Assembly (NCBI RefSeq): GCF_002803155.1 | Contig: NZ_NNBP01000017.1 | Location: forward strand, 161,775 to 225,774 | From: Streptomyces sp. CB02959 | Lineage (GTDB): Bacteria; Actinomycetota; Actinomycetes; Streptomycetales; Streptomycetaceae | DNA: 64,000 nucleotides | Direction of reading: 5' to 3' | In this document: positions 41,130 through 48,828 of the stretch, one piece after another | Position numbering within the stretch: the stretch's first letter is position 1 | How the letters are laid out: each line of letters begins with the position of its first letter | The notes under the pieces: model-generated | Told to the model about the DNA's origin: nothing | Databases searched by the model: none | Seen by the model: only the letters and a program-made list of their open reading frames with translations | Position numbers and translations under genes: made by a program

Positions 41130-42356
41130 TCAGGGTTTGTGGAACGACAGGTCGTGCTGCTCGCCGAGGACGGCTCGGCCGATGGTGGCCAGAACGTGGT
41201 CGTCGTTGTCATGCAGCTCGTAGAAGGTCAGATCGCGCAGGATGCGTTCCACCGGGCTCGGGCGGATCAGGCTGCGGGCACCGCACGCGCGGATGACGTG
41301 GTGCACCGTCTCTTCCGCGAGGTGCTCGATCACGTGCCAGGCCCGGTTGCCGGCGATCCGGGCCTCGTCCAGTCTGCCCTCGTCCCACAGCGCGGCGACG
41401 TGACGCAGCCAGAGGCGGGCGGTGTCGATGTTGACCGCCATGGCGCCCACCCGCTGCTGGACATGCGGGTCGCCGCCCTTGTCCTGCCGTTTCAGATACG
41501 CGAGTCCGTATGCGTACGCGGCCAGAGCGCCGCCGAGGAAGCTCGCCGCGTAGTGCGGGATGAACGCGGTCTGCCAGTGCCCTTCGAAGTAGCCGCCGGG
41601 ACGGCCGATGAGGTGTTCACGCGGGACGAAGGTGTCCTCGAACCGCACCACGTGGCTGACCGTCGCGCGCATGCCGATCGGGTCCCACCACGAACTGTCC
41701 ACCGTCACGCTCGGGTCGGACAGGTCGCATGCGAGCAGCAGGAGCTTCCGGTCGGCCCCCTGGGTGTGCCGGGCGCCACCGGGACCGGCCGGATCGACGA
41801 GCAGGATCGCCCACCGGGCCCCGGTGGCGCTGGTGGCGAACGCCTTGCTGCCGCGGAGGATCCAGCCGCCGGACACCGGGGTCGACGTGGTGCCGAAGCG
41901 ATGGCTCTCGCCCGGCTTCGGTGCCTGGGGTTCGCCGCTCCAGGCACCCCAGATCTCGCCCTCTTCGACCACGCCGGCGAACCAGCGTCGTTTCTGCTCC
42001 GGAGGTGCCAGCGCGTCGATGAGGACGAGTGAGTTGGCGTGCCCTTCCCAGCAGCGGGCCAGGGACAGATCGGCCTTGGCCAGCGCGGTGGTCATCTCCC
42101 ACAGCGGCAGGGTGTTGCGCTGCTGCGGGCCGTAGCCCAGGCCGCCGTATTCGCGGGGCACGGCGGCACCCAGGAAGCCCCCGGAGAACAGATCGTCGAA
42201 GTCCTCGGCGGGAAATACGGCCCTCCGGTCGTACTCCTCGGCACGGGGAGCGAAGCTGTCCTCGGCCAGCTTCGCCACGGCGTCGAGTACCGCCCCGTCG
42301 CCTTCGGACGCCGGAGCGCAGGCCGGACCGGTCGGGTGGTCCCGGTCGCCGGTCAT
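41130..42356 (-). CDS. Acyl-CoA-dehydrogenase-like flavoprotein
   Basis: A 408-residue member of the acyl-CoA dehydrogenase fold. N-terminal helices are followed by the FAD segment ATSATGARWAILLVDP and a C-terminal helical bundle. The catalytic Glu context of true dehydrogenases (EGTNEI-like) is replaced by ELHDNDDHV, so it may be a flavin monooxygenase or an oxidase of the group D kind rather than a beta-oxidation enzyme. Its ATG overlaps the previous stop (ATGA at 42353-42356). Last gene of the reverse operon. Confidence 0.82.
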   Translation of the reverse strand: MTGDRDHPTGPACAPASEGDGAVLDAVAKLAEDSFAPRAEEYDRRAVFPAEDFDDLFSGGFLGAAVPREYGGLGYGPQQRNTLPLWEMTTALAKADLSLARCWEGHANSLVLIDALAPPEQKRRWFAGVVEEGEIWGAWSGEPQAPKPGESHRFGTTSTPVSGGWILRGSKAFATSATGARWAILLVDPAGPGGARHTQGADRKLLLLACDLSDPSVTVDSSWWDPIGMRATVSHVVRFEDTFVPREHLIGRPGGYFEGHWQTAFIPHYAASFLGGALAAYAYGLAYLKRQDKGGDPHVQQRVGAMAVNIDTARLWLRHVAALWDEGRLDEARIAGNRAWHVIEHLAEETVHHVIRACGARSLIRPSPVERILRDLTFYELHDNDDHVLATIGRAVLGEQHDLSFHKP

Positions 42357-42760
42357 CGCGGCTCGGCCCCTTCGGAGCGGTGGAAATGGGCGCGGTACAT
42401 CACATTCGGCATCCGCGCGCCACCGGTGTGGACGGTGTGGACGTCGATGGTGAGCAGGCCGCGGTTGAGGTAGCCACAGAGGATGGCCTGGCGGGAACCG
42501 AGCGGGCCCTCGGCGAGGAAGGCCACGGCCTCGGTGGCGTCGATGTCGTCGGCCAGCGGGACGGCGGGCAGGGCGGCGCCGGTGACGGGCCCGTCGGCCA
42601 GTGCCTCCTGCGCGGCCTGAGGGGCGCCGCGCTCGGTGATCCGCAGCATGAGCCGGTTGCCGTCGACCCCGGCATCGACCAGGTGGATGCCGGTGGCCGC
42701 GGTGTCGAAGTTGATCCAGCTGCCGGCCAGCGGCGCCGGATCGACCGTCCGCGCAGTCAT
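42353..42760 (-). CDS. Small beta-rich protein, paralogue 2
   Basis: A 135-residue protein of unknown family, predominantly beta. It begins PLAGSWINFDTAATGIHLVDAGVDG and ends YRAHFHRSEGAEPR. The neighbouring gene has the same frame: PLLGDWVNTEQ at the start and WGRSFYHRAEGRP at the end. The pattern (L-x-G-x-W-x-N, alternating strands, final F-x-R or F-Y-H-R) suggests a lipocalin- or avidin-like barrel that binds a small ligand. ATGA overlaps at both ends couple it to its neighbours. Confidence 0.7.
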   Translation of the reverse strand: MTARTVDPAPLAGSWINFDTAATGIHLVDAGVDGNRLMLRITERGAPQAAQEALADGPVTGAALPAVPLADDIDATEAVAFLAEGPLGSRQAILCGYLNRGLLTIDVHTVHTGGARMPNVMYRAHFHRSEGAEPR

Positions 42761-43173
42761 GGCCGCCCCTCCGCCCGGTGGTAGAACGAGCGGCCCCAAT
42801 GGTCGGCGTGCCCGCCGCCGCTGAAGACGCTGGACGTGGTGGCCACCAGGATGCCCGTCTTGTGGTACGCGCACACGACGGTCCGCAGCGGGCCGAAGTC
42901 GTAGCTCGCCGAGAACGACCAGGAGACCGATGGTGCACCCGGCGCGCTGTATGCGACCGCCGGCACCTGGCCCCAGTCGCGTGGCTGCGGGCTGCCGGTG
43001 CCGAAGGCCCTCACCGCCAGGCCCTTGCCGTGCCGGGTCACGCTCAGTCGGAGGGGGCCCTGCGGACTGCGCTGTTCCGTGTTGACCCAGTCGCCCAGCA
43101 GCGGCGAGACATCGGGGGTGTCCGGCGGTCGCGGTGCGGCCGGACCTTCGTGGGACGCCGGACGGCTCGTCAT
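42757..43173 (-). CDS. Small beta-rich protein, paralogue 1
   Basis: A 138-residue protein related to the next gene. After a 22-residue Pro-rich leader comes LLGDWVNTEQRSPQGPLRLSV, then RDWGQVPAVAYSAPG, a run of beta strands, and a closing FYHRAEGRP. It has the look of a small ligand-binding barrel. No catalytic motif is visible. It overlaps the fusion gene and the paralogue by ATGA at each end. Confidence 0.7.
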   Translation of the reverse strand: MTSRPASHEGPAAPRPPDTPDVSPLLGDWVNTEQRSPQGPLRLSVTRHGKGLAVRAFGTGSPQPRDWGQVPAVAYSAPGAPSVSWSFSASYDFGPLRTVVCAYHKTGILVATTSSVFSGGGHADHWGRSFYHRAEGRP

Positions 43174-44801
43174 GTCGCCTCCCTGCTCGCCGGTCGCAAC
43201 GGGGACCGCGTCGGGGCCCGTCCCGCCGGTTCGGTGAGGTCGTGGACTTCGGCCGGCTCGGCGGAGTCGAAGCAGAGGGGGCGCAGGGGCAGCGCCGCGG
43301 GCAGCGGACGGCCGGTCAGCAGCCGGAACTGCTCGCTCACCTCGACGAACAGGACGTCCCAGCCGTCGATGCCGAGCAGCCCGCGGGCGCGGGTGGCGCT
43401 CATGAGCGCTGTCGGAGGATCGCGGTAGACCAGCTCCAGCACCACCGCGTCCCGATCGGCGGCGGTGATCGGAAACGGCGGCCGTTCCACCACGGGCGTG
43501 GCGTGGACGAGCACGGTGTGCCCGGCCGGGGAGAACCGGGACAGCGGCACGTAGGGGAGTCCGAGACGCGAGGAGGCGTCCCGGCCGCGCACATCCCCCC
43601 GGTTGACCAGGGTCACCCGGGCTCCGGCCTGGTCCAGGGCCAGCGCGACGGCCTGCCCGGCGCCGCCGCAACCGATGACGGCGGCCGTTCGGCCGCCCGG
43701 ATCTACCCCGGCCCGAGCGAGGGTGCGCAGGGCGGCGACGGTGTCGGTGGTGGCCGCCCGCCAGCGCCCGGCGTCCAGCCACAGCACGTTGGCCGCGCCG
43801 CAGCGCAGCGCGTGCGGGTCGGCGATGTCGGCGACTTCCACCGCACTGCGCTTGTGGGGCGCGGTGACCGTGAGCCCGCGCAGCGGCAGCCGGGCCAGCG
43901 CACCGAAGCCGCAGGCCCAGCGCCAGAAGCGGGGGAACACGTCCACGGGGAAGGGCAGGTAGAGCGCGGGCAGCCCCAGGTGCCGCAGCGCCGCGTTGTG
44001 CAGCCTGGGCGCCAGCGAGCGTCCGGTGGCCTGGCCGGTGATGCCGAACAGGGCGTCGAGCGGGGGGAGCGCGGGCAGGCCGTAGTCGGTCCGCAGCTGT
44101 GCCACGCTGGGCATTCCGTCCGCCCCCGGGGCACCGGCCCGACCGAAGACGACTGGTGCGCCCAGCCACGGTGCCAGCACCCGGGTCCAGGTCCCGGCCG
44201 GACCGGAGGCGAACGCCGTCACGTCGGTGCGTCCGAGCCCGGTGAGCAGCAGCGGTGAGGCCGATCCGTACTGCGTGCCGGGCTGCGGCACGAGGAGGTA
44301 CGCCGCCGCCGGTACGGACCGCATCGCGGCGAAACGGTGCCGCAGTGCCTCCGATGCCTCCCGCATGCCCGCCCCGAACCAGCGGTCGGCGCGGTTCTCC
44401 GGGCGGGTGGCCTCGGGCTGCTGCCAGGAGACCCGCCGCTGCCGGCTCGGGATGCCCGCCAGCAGCTCCGGCACCAGGTCGTCCATCGCCTCCAGATCGA
44501 CGAGATCGTACTGTTCCGCCGCGCGCAGCAGCCTGGTGCGCCGTTCGACCGGGCCGAGCGCCGAGCGGCCGCCGTGGCGCCGGGAGCGCAGGCTGTAGGT
44601 CAGCGGCCCCCCGAAGTGCCTGCGCAGCCGGTGCGGATCGGGATCGCCGACCAGGTCGGCCCGGACCTCCAACGCGTCGGCCACTCCCGCCAGGCCGCGC
44701 AGGCGCGCGGCGCTGAGGTCCTCCGGTTCGGCGAGCACGGCGACCAGCTGGGCCCGCCGTCCGACGACGGACGCGCCGTAACCGCTCCTCAACAGCTCCA
44801 C
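43170..44801 (-). CDS. Degenerate dehydroquinase / shikimate-dehydrogenase-like fusion
   Basis: A 543-residue fusion with GTG start at 44801 (GGAGG 10 bases upstream). Residues 15-240 follow type I 3-dehydroquinate dehydratase: ALEVRADLV, TYSLRSRRHGGR, YDLVDLEAMD, WTRVLAPWLGAPVVFG. The catalytic His position reads SWQQPEATRP and the Schiff-base Lys region reads AAAYLLVPQ, so both catalytic residues seem absent. Residues 245-535 are a shikimate-dehydrogenase fold: FGITGQATGRSLAPRLHN, Lys317 in TVTAPHKRS, Asp353 in TTDTVAAL, and GCGGAG at 377-382. The second substrate Ser is Ala264. Role: probably a specialised dehydrogenase. Confidence 0.82.
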   Translation of the reverse strand: MELLRSGYGASVVGRRAQLVAVLAEPEDLSAARLRGLAGVADALEVRADLVGDPDPHRLRRHFGGPLTYSLRSRRHGGRSALGPVERRTRLLRAAEQYDLVDLEAMDDLVPELLAGIPSRQRRVSWQQPEATRPENRADRWFGAGMREASEALRHRFAAMRSVPAAAYLLVPQPGTQYGSASPLLLTGLGRTDVTAFASGPAGTWTRVLAPWLGAPVVFGRAGAPGADGMPSVAQLRTDYGLPALPPLDALFGITGQATGRSLAPRLHNAALRHLGLPALYLPFPVDVFPRFWRWACGFGALARLPLRGLTVTAPHKRSAVEVADIADPHALRCGAANVLWLDAGRWRAATTDTVAALRTLARAGVDPGGRTAAVIGCGGAGQAVALALDQAGARVTLVNRGDVRGRDASSRLGLPYVPLSRFSPAGHTVLVHATPVVERPPFPITAADRDAVVLELVYRDPPTALMSATRARGLLGIDGWDVLFVEVSEQFRLLTGRPLPAALPLRPLCFDSAEPAEVHDLTEPAGRAPTRSPLRPASREAT

Positions 44802-44998
44802 CGGACGTACTCCTCCAGACGGGACCGTTGCCGGACGAACGGATCGACCATGGCCACCACGTCCGCGTACCCGATGCCGCCGGCATCGACGTCGGGCAGC
44901 CACTCGGGCAACCGGCCACCAGTGCGAGCATCACCTTCCGCGGGACGACGCGCATCTCCGGAGCATCGCCCGACGCCGTCGGGGAGCGAGGGGGCCAT
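44789..44998 (-). CDS. Possible small protein between phosphatase and fusion genes
   Basis: A 69-residue frame from ATG 44998, 7 bases after the stop of the membrane-phosphatase gene, with GGGAGG upstream. It ends 13 bases inside the GTG start of the fusion gene. The second half (GGRLPEWLPDVDAGGIGYADVVAMVDPFVRQRSRLEEYVRWSC) reads like a real folded peptide and not a shadow frame. The tight spacing matches the rest of the operon. No family is recognised. Confidence 0.5.
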   Translation of the reverse strand: MAPSLPDGVGRCSGDARRPAEGDARTGGRLPEWLPDVDAGGIGYADVVAMVDPFVRQRSRLEEYVRWSC

Positions 44999-45005
44999 CC
45001 GTGGC

Positions 45006-46487
45006 TCAGCCTCCCTCGAAGGGGGCCGCGAGCGGGCCGGCGCCGAGCAGCTCGCGCAGGCGGAGCCGGACGGACCGCTGGATGTGCCGGGCGCACCGGA
45101 CGTAGACCTCCGGGGACTGCCCCTCGGGATCGGGGATGTCACCGCGCGGGTCCAGGCACAGGGTCCGTTCCTTCGCCTCGGGCGCCATCGCGATGACCTT
45201 GTCGCGATGGGCCCCGGTCATGCAGTAGATGATGAAGCTGACCCGGCACAGTTCCGGAGTGACCGGGCGCGCCCGGTGACGGCGGGGATCTCCGCGGCCC
45301 CGCACCCGGGGCAGCCCGAGCTCGACGAGCGCGGCGCGGGCTTCGGGGGCCATCGGATCCCCTGGACGCTTCGTCGCGACGCCCGCGCTGGAGAACCGGA
45401 AGGCATGTGCGACTCCCGCCTCCGCGACCTGGGCCCATGCGATGACCTCGGCCGTGGGCGAACGAGAGGTGTTCCCGCCGCAGACGAACAGCACCCGGTG
45501 CACCGGTCCGGTGGTGTGTGCCCGCCACCAGGAGGTGACCGACGGGTAGGCCAGCACCCCCGCCGCGCCGACGCCGAAGACGAGCGCGGCCAGCTGACCG
45601 GTCCCCGGCGCCTGGAGTCCGCTCAGCCAGGCAAGCGAGAAGGAGGCCACCAGACCGGACATCAGACTGGCGAACGCCCACGCCGGCACGCCCCAGGTGT
45701 ACTCGCGCCGGTCGAGGTACATCAGCGAAGCGAAGACGAACAGCACCTCGTACGTCACGCCGATCCCCGCGGCCGCCAACGCGAGCGGGGTGCCGAGGAA
45801 CGTGGTGAAGCCCGCGCGCAACTGCGGTTGCCCCGCCAGCGCCCCCGCCGCCAGCAGCAGTGTCAGCCAGACCGGTGCGGCGACATGCTCCTCCACGAAG
45901 AACCGACGGTCTGTCGCGGCCACCCCGGTCTTGGCGACCCGGCTCATGATGTCGAAGCGGCCGAGATAGCCGACGAGGTAGGTCAGCACGCTCAGCACGG
46001 CGGCCGATGTGAGGTAGTAGCTGTTCACATCACCGAGGGCCACCGAGACCGCGGTCAGACTGAGGCACAGTGCCGCCCACGAATATGGCGTCACCTGCCG
46101 TTTACGAGCCTTGTCCACCAAGGGGGAGAAACTCAGAACTCCCCCGCGCATCAACAGCAGCATAAAGAGGATGGAGACGCCGGAAAACGTGTAGTTCATC
46201 GTGGTGGTGCCGATGATGAGCGAGGTGAAGAATCCGGACGCCAGCGTTTCCCGACCGATGGTCGGAATGCGGATTCCGCCGACGGAACCGCGCCGCATCT
46301 GCCGCCACCAACCCGTCATCACCAGGAAGATCGGCATCACGACGAGCTGGCCGAGGACGCTTGCGGGAAGCAGCTCAAAGCCGCTGACCGGCCCGTGCGA
46401 CAGCGGAGTCACACCACTGGCCAGTGCTTTCACGAGCATCGCATAGGGAATGTACGATATGAAATACCCGAAGGTGAGCCAACCCAT
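45006..46487 (-). CDS. Multi-TM membrane protein fused to low-Mr tyrosine phosphatase domain
   Basis: A 493-residue fusion. Residues 1-320 hold about ten TM helices in an EamA/drug-metabolite-transporter-like arrangement. Residues 328-485 are a low-molecular-weight phosphotyrosine phosphatase: the P-loop is CGGNTSRS (Cys336-x5-Arg342-Ser343) inside VLFVCGGNTSRSPTAE, and Asp453 in IPDP is the likely general acid. All catalytic residues are present. The phosphatase would face the cytoplasm after the last TM. First gene of the reverse operon. The start ATG 46487 has a weak ribosome binding site. Confidence 0.82.
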   Translation of the reverse strand: MGWLTFGYFISYIPYAMLVKALASGVTPLSHGPVSGFELLPASVLGQLVVMPIFLVMTGWWRQMRRGSVGGIRIPTIGRETLASGFFTSLIIGTTTMNYTFSGVSILFMLLLMRGGVLSFSPLVDKARKRQVTPYSWAALCLSLTAVSVALGDVNSYYLTSAAVLSVLTYLVGYLGRFDIMSRVAKTGVAATDRRFFVEEHVAAPVWLTLLLAAGALAGQPQLRAGFTTFLGTPLALAAAGIGVTYEVLFVFASLMYLDRREYTWGVPAWAFASLMSGLVASFSLAWLSGLQAPGTGQLAALVFGVGAAGVLAYPSVTSWWRAHTTGPVHRVLFVCGGNTSRSPTAEVIAWAQVAEAGVAHAFRFSSAGVATKRPGDPMAPEARAALVELGLPRVRGRGDPRRHRARPVTPELCRVSFIIYCMTGAHRDKVIAMAPEAKERTLCLDPRGDIPDPEGQSPEVYVRCARHIQRSVRLRLRELLGAGPLAAPFEGG

Positions 46488-46880
46488 ACGCAGGCCCGTT
46501 GCTGATCGAACGTCAAGGTCTTCTTGCTGCCGGTGAAATAGTGCGGTCGGCGGTGACTGATTATTCGGCCGCTCGCATCCGGAGTGAAATCCGAGCCTTC
46601 GGTGACTCCAGTATCACCGCTTTGCGTGACCGGATATTGTAAAACCGCGCGCTCGGCGACCTTGGGGATCTGTTCCGGCGACGCGGCGGAAACCCGGAAC
46701 CGCTTGCGGGAAGACAACGCGGCTCTACCGAAAAGGCTACGCCGCAGGCGGGCGCACGGCCACCGTATGCAGCACAGGCCGATCGGCCGCGGACCGCACG
46801 CGCAAGACGCCCGGACGCCCCGCCCCTGCCGTGGCAGGTGCGGGGCGTCCGTCGGTCGTTCGCCGATGGGCGTACGGCCG
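46488..46880. other. Intergenic region, AT-richer, with terminator
   Basis: A 393-base gene-free region. The part at 46490-46660 is less GC-rich than its surroundings and probably holds the promoter of the operon starting at 46487. GACGCCCCGC...CTGCC (46814-46830) pairs with 46833-46849 with one mismatch, a terminator for the small secreted protein gene to its right. Confidence 0.5.
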
Positions 46881-47153
46881 TCAGCGGTGCGTACGGGCGG
46901 TCCGGCCGACCGGGTGCTTGGCCGCGGTGCCCTGGGGCCCCTTCAGCTTGTCCGCGGTCTTGGCGACGGCGTTGACCACGGAGCCGATGTTGACGTGGGG
47001 CTTCTTGACGACGCCCTTGGAGACCGCGTCGCCGTTGAGCAGGTTGTCGGCCGCTGCCGCGACCCCCCGGTGGCCGTCGGCGAACGCGGGGGCGGCGACG
47101 CCCAGTGCCATCACCGCGCCGGCAACAACCGCAGCGGCCTTGGAGTACGTCAT
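46881..47153 (-). CDS. Small secreted protein
   Basis: A 90-residue protein with a clear Sec signal peptide: MTYSKAAAVVAGAVMALG, cleaved after PAFA. The mature 65 residues are basic, with VNIGSVVNAVAKTADKL forming an amphipathic helix. It resembles small secreted proteins of unknown role that are abundant in Streptomyces (some are developmentally regulated). AAGGGA lies 5-10 bases upstream of ATG 47153. Terminator at 46814-46849. Confidence 0.8.
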   Translation of the reverse strand: MTYSKAAAVVAGAVMALGVAAPAFADGHRGVAAAADNLLNGDAVSKGVVKKPHVNIGSVVNAVAKTADKLKGPQGTAAKHPVGRTARTHR

Positions 47154-47340
47154 GGTGGACAGTCCCTTTCTGGTGCAGAGAACGAGCGGTGTCTTCCGCC
47201 GGCGCGACGGACGTACCGGCCGTGTGCTGTCGCGCACGGCACGCTCCCCGTCGGCACTCACCCAAACGGCCTTGCCGCCCCCAGGACACGGCACCGTTCC
47301 CAACTCCTTCGGAAAGCACCCGAACGTGTCGCCGTCCCGC

Positions 47341-48744
47341 TCAGGTGATCTCCCGGCTGAACGGACGGGGGTTGGGCGCCACATCGCGTAACCGGGTCCG
47401 CCCCGGCTGATGCAGCAGCAGGGTGAACGCCGCCGCCACCAGGGAGACGCCGCCGGCCAGCAGATACGCGCCGTCGTACCCCCAGGCACTGACCACCAGC
47501 GCGCCCAGCCCGCCGCCGAACAGGCCGCTGATCAGCTTCCCGCTGTACACCAGGCCGTAGTTGGTGGCGTTGTAGTTCTCGCCGAAGTAGTCGGGGGTCA
47601 GGGCCGCGAAGAGCGGGTAGAAGGCGCCGCCGCCGAAACCGGAGAGGAAGGCGAAGAACAGGAACAGCCACTGACTGTGCAGGTCCCCGGCCCACAGCAC
47701 CCCGAACTGGGCCAGTCCCAGGACGACGATCACGAAGACCAGGGTCGTCTTCCGGCCCCACAGGTCCGACAGCCAGCCGACCACGGCCCGTCCGACGCCG
47801 TTGACGACGGACATCACCCCCATGGACGAGGCCGCGACCAGCGGACCGAACCCCGCCTCCTTCGCGAAGTCCACCTGGAACGAGATCCCGAAGATCGAGA
47901 CGCCGGCGGTCAGCACCACGCTCACCCACATCAGCGGGAGCATGCCGCTGCGGACCGCTTCCATGGGCGTGAACTGCCGGACCGCCGGCGGGTTCTTCGC
48001 CAGGAATGCCGTGTGCCGCCCCGTCCCTCCGGAGTGCGAAGGATCGACCTCGGCGGGCCACCAGTTCTTCGGCGGGTCCTTGAAGAACCAGGCACAGCCC
48101 GCCACCACGAGCAGGACGTAGATCCCGATGCCGTCCAGCACCTCACGGAAATCCGAGGTGTCGAAGGCGTAGTTGAAGACGAAGATGAACGGCAGCGCGC
48201 CGTAGGCGAATCCGCCGTTGACGAATCCGGTCTTCGCGCCGCGCCGCTCCGGGAACCATTTGCCCACCATGTTGATGCAGGTGGCGTAGACGAGCCCGGA
48301 GCCGATGCCGCCGACGACCCCGAAACCGCAGATCGCCGCCGGCACATGGCGCAGATGTCCCAGGGACACGAAGCCCAGCAGGCTCAGCGCCGCCCCGACG
48401 AACATGGCCCGGCGCGCGGTCAGGATGCCGCGCTCCCGTAACCAGCCCGCCGGAAAGGCGATTCCGGCCTGGAAGAACACCCATACGCTCAGAATCCAGA
48501 AGGTGTCGCTCTGGGACCAGCCGTGTGCGTGCGACAGCGTGTCCTCGGCCGATCCGTAGGCGTATTCGGAGACGCTGATGGCCATCATCGCCAGCCACGG
48601 CAGATACACCATCAGTTTCCGCGAGTGGCCGCCGAGCAGTTCCCGGTCGGTCTCGCCGATCCGGTAGACCCGGCCCTTTGCGTCGGTGATTTCCCGATAC
48701 GCGATCCTTGTTGTTCCCGTGCTGTCCCGTCCGCCGTGCTCCAT
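47341..48744 (-). CDS. OFA-family MFS transporter (oxalate/formate antiporter-like)
   Basis: A 467-residue major facilitator with 12 TM segments. The N-terminal HSRKLMVYLPWLAMMAISVSEYAYG and GFVNGGFAYGALPFIFV are typical of Streptomyces OFA members. ATG 48744 is chosen because GAGGTG lies 6 bases upstream; GTG 48753 would add three residues. It closes the oxalate operon and should exchange oxalate for formate across the membrane. OFA substrates vary, so the assignment relies on the neighbours. Confidence 0.85.
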   Translation of the reverse strand: MEHGGRDSTGTTRIAYREITDAKGRVYRIGETDRELLGGHSRKLMVYLPWLAMMAISVSEYAYGSAEDTLSHAHGWSQSDTFWILSVWVFFQAGIAFPAGWLRERGILTARRAMFVGAALSLLGFVSLGHLRHVPAAICGFGVVGGIGSGLVYATCINMVGKWFPERRGAKTGFVNGGFAYGALPFIFVFNYAFDTSDFREVLDGIGIYVLLVVAGCAWFFKDPPKNWWPAEVDPSHSGGTGRHTAFLAKNPPAVRQFTPMEAVRSGMLPLMWVSVVLTAGVSIFGISFQVDFAKEAGFGPLVAASSMGVMSVVNGVGRAVVGWLSDLWGRKTTLVFVIVVLGLAQFGVLWAGDLHSQWLFLFFAFLSGFGGGAFYPLFAALTPDYFGENYNATNYGLVYSGKLISGLFGGGLGALVVSAWGYDGAYLLAGGVSLVAAAFTLLLHQPGRTRLRDVAPNPRPFSREIT

Positions 48745-48828
48745 ACCGTTCACCTCGGAATCGAAAGAACCCGGTCAGCGCGCCCTCTGCTCCTTCTGCT
48801 CGATCTCTTCGTGCTCCGGGGAACGGCC

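Noticed and set aside
42757..45096. Long open frame joining the small barrel gene to upstream sequence.
   Set aside because: Only the 42757-43173 part, with its own start and ATGA junctions, is coding; the rest is out of frame with the fusion gene.
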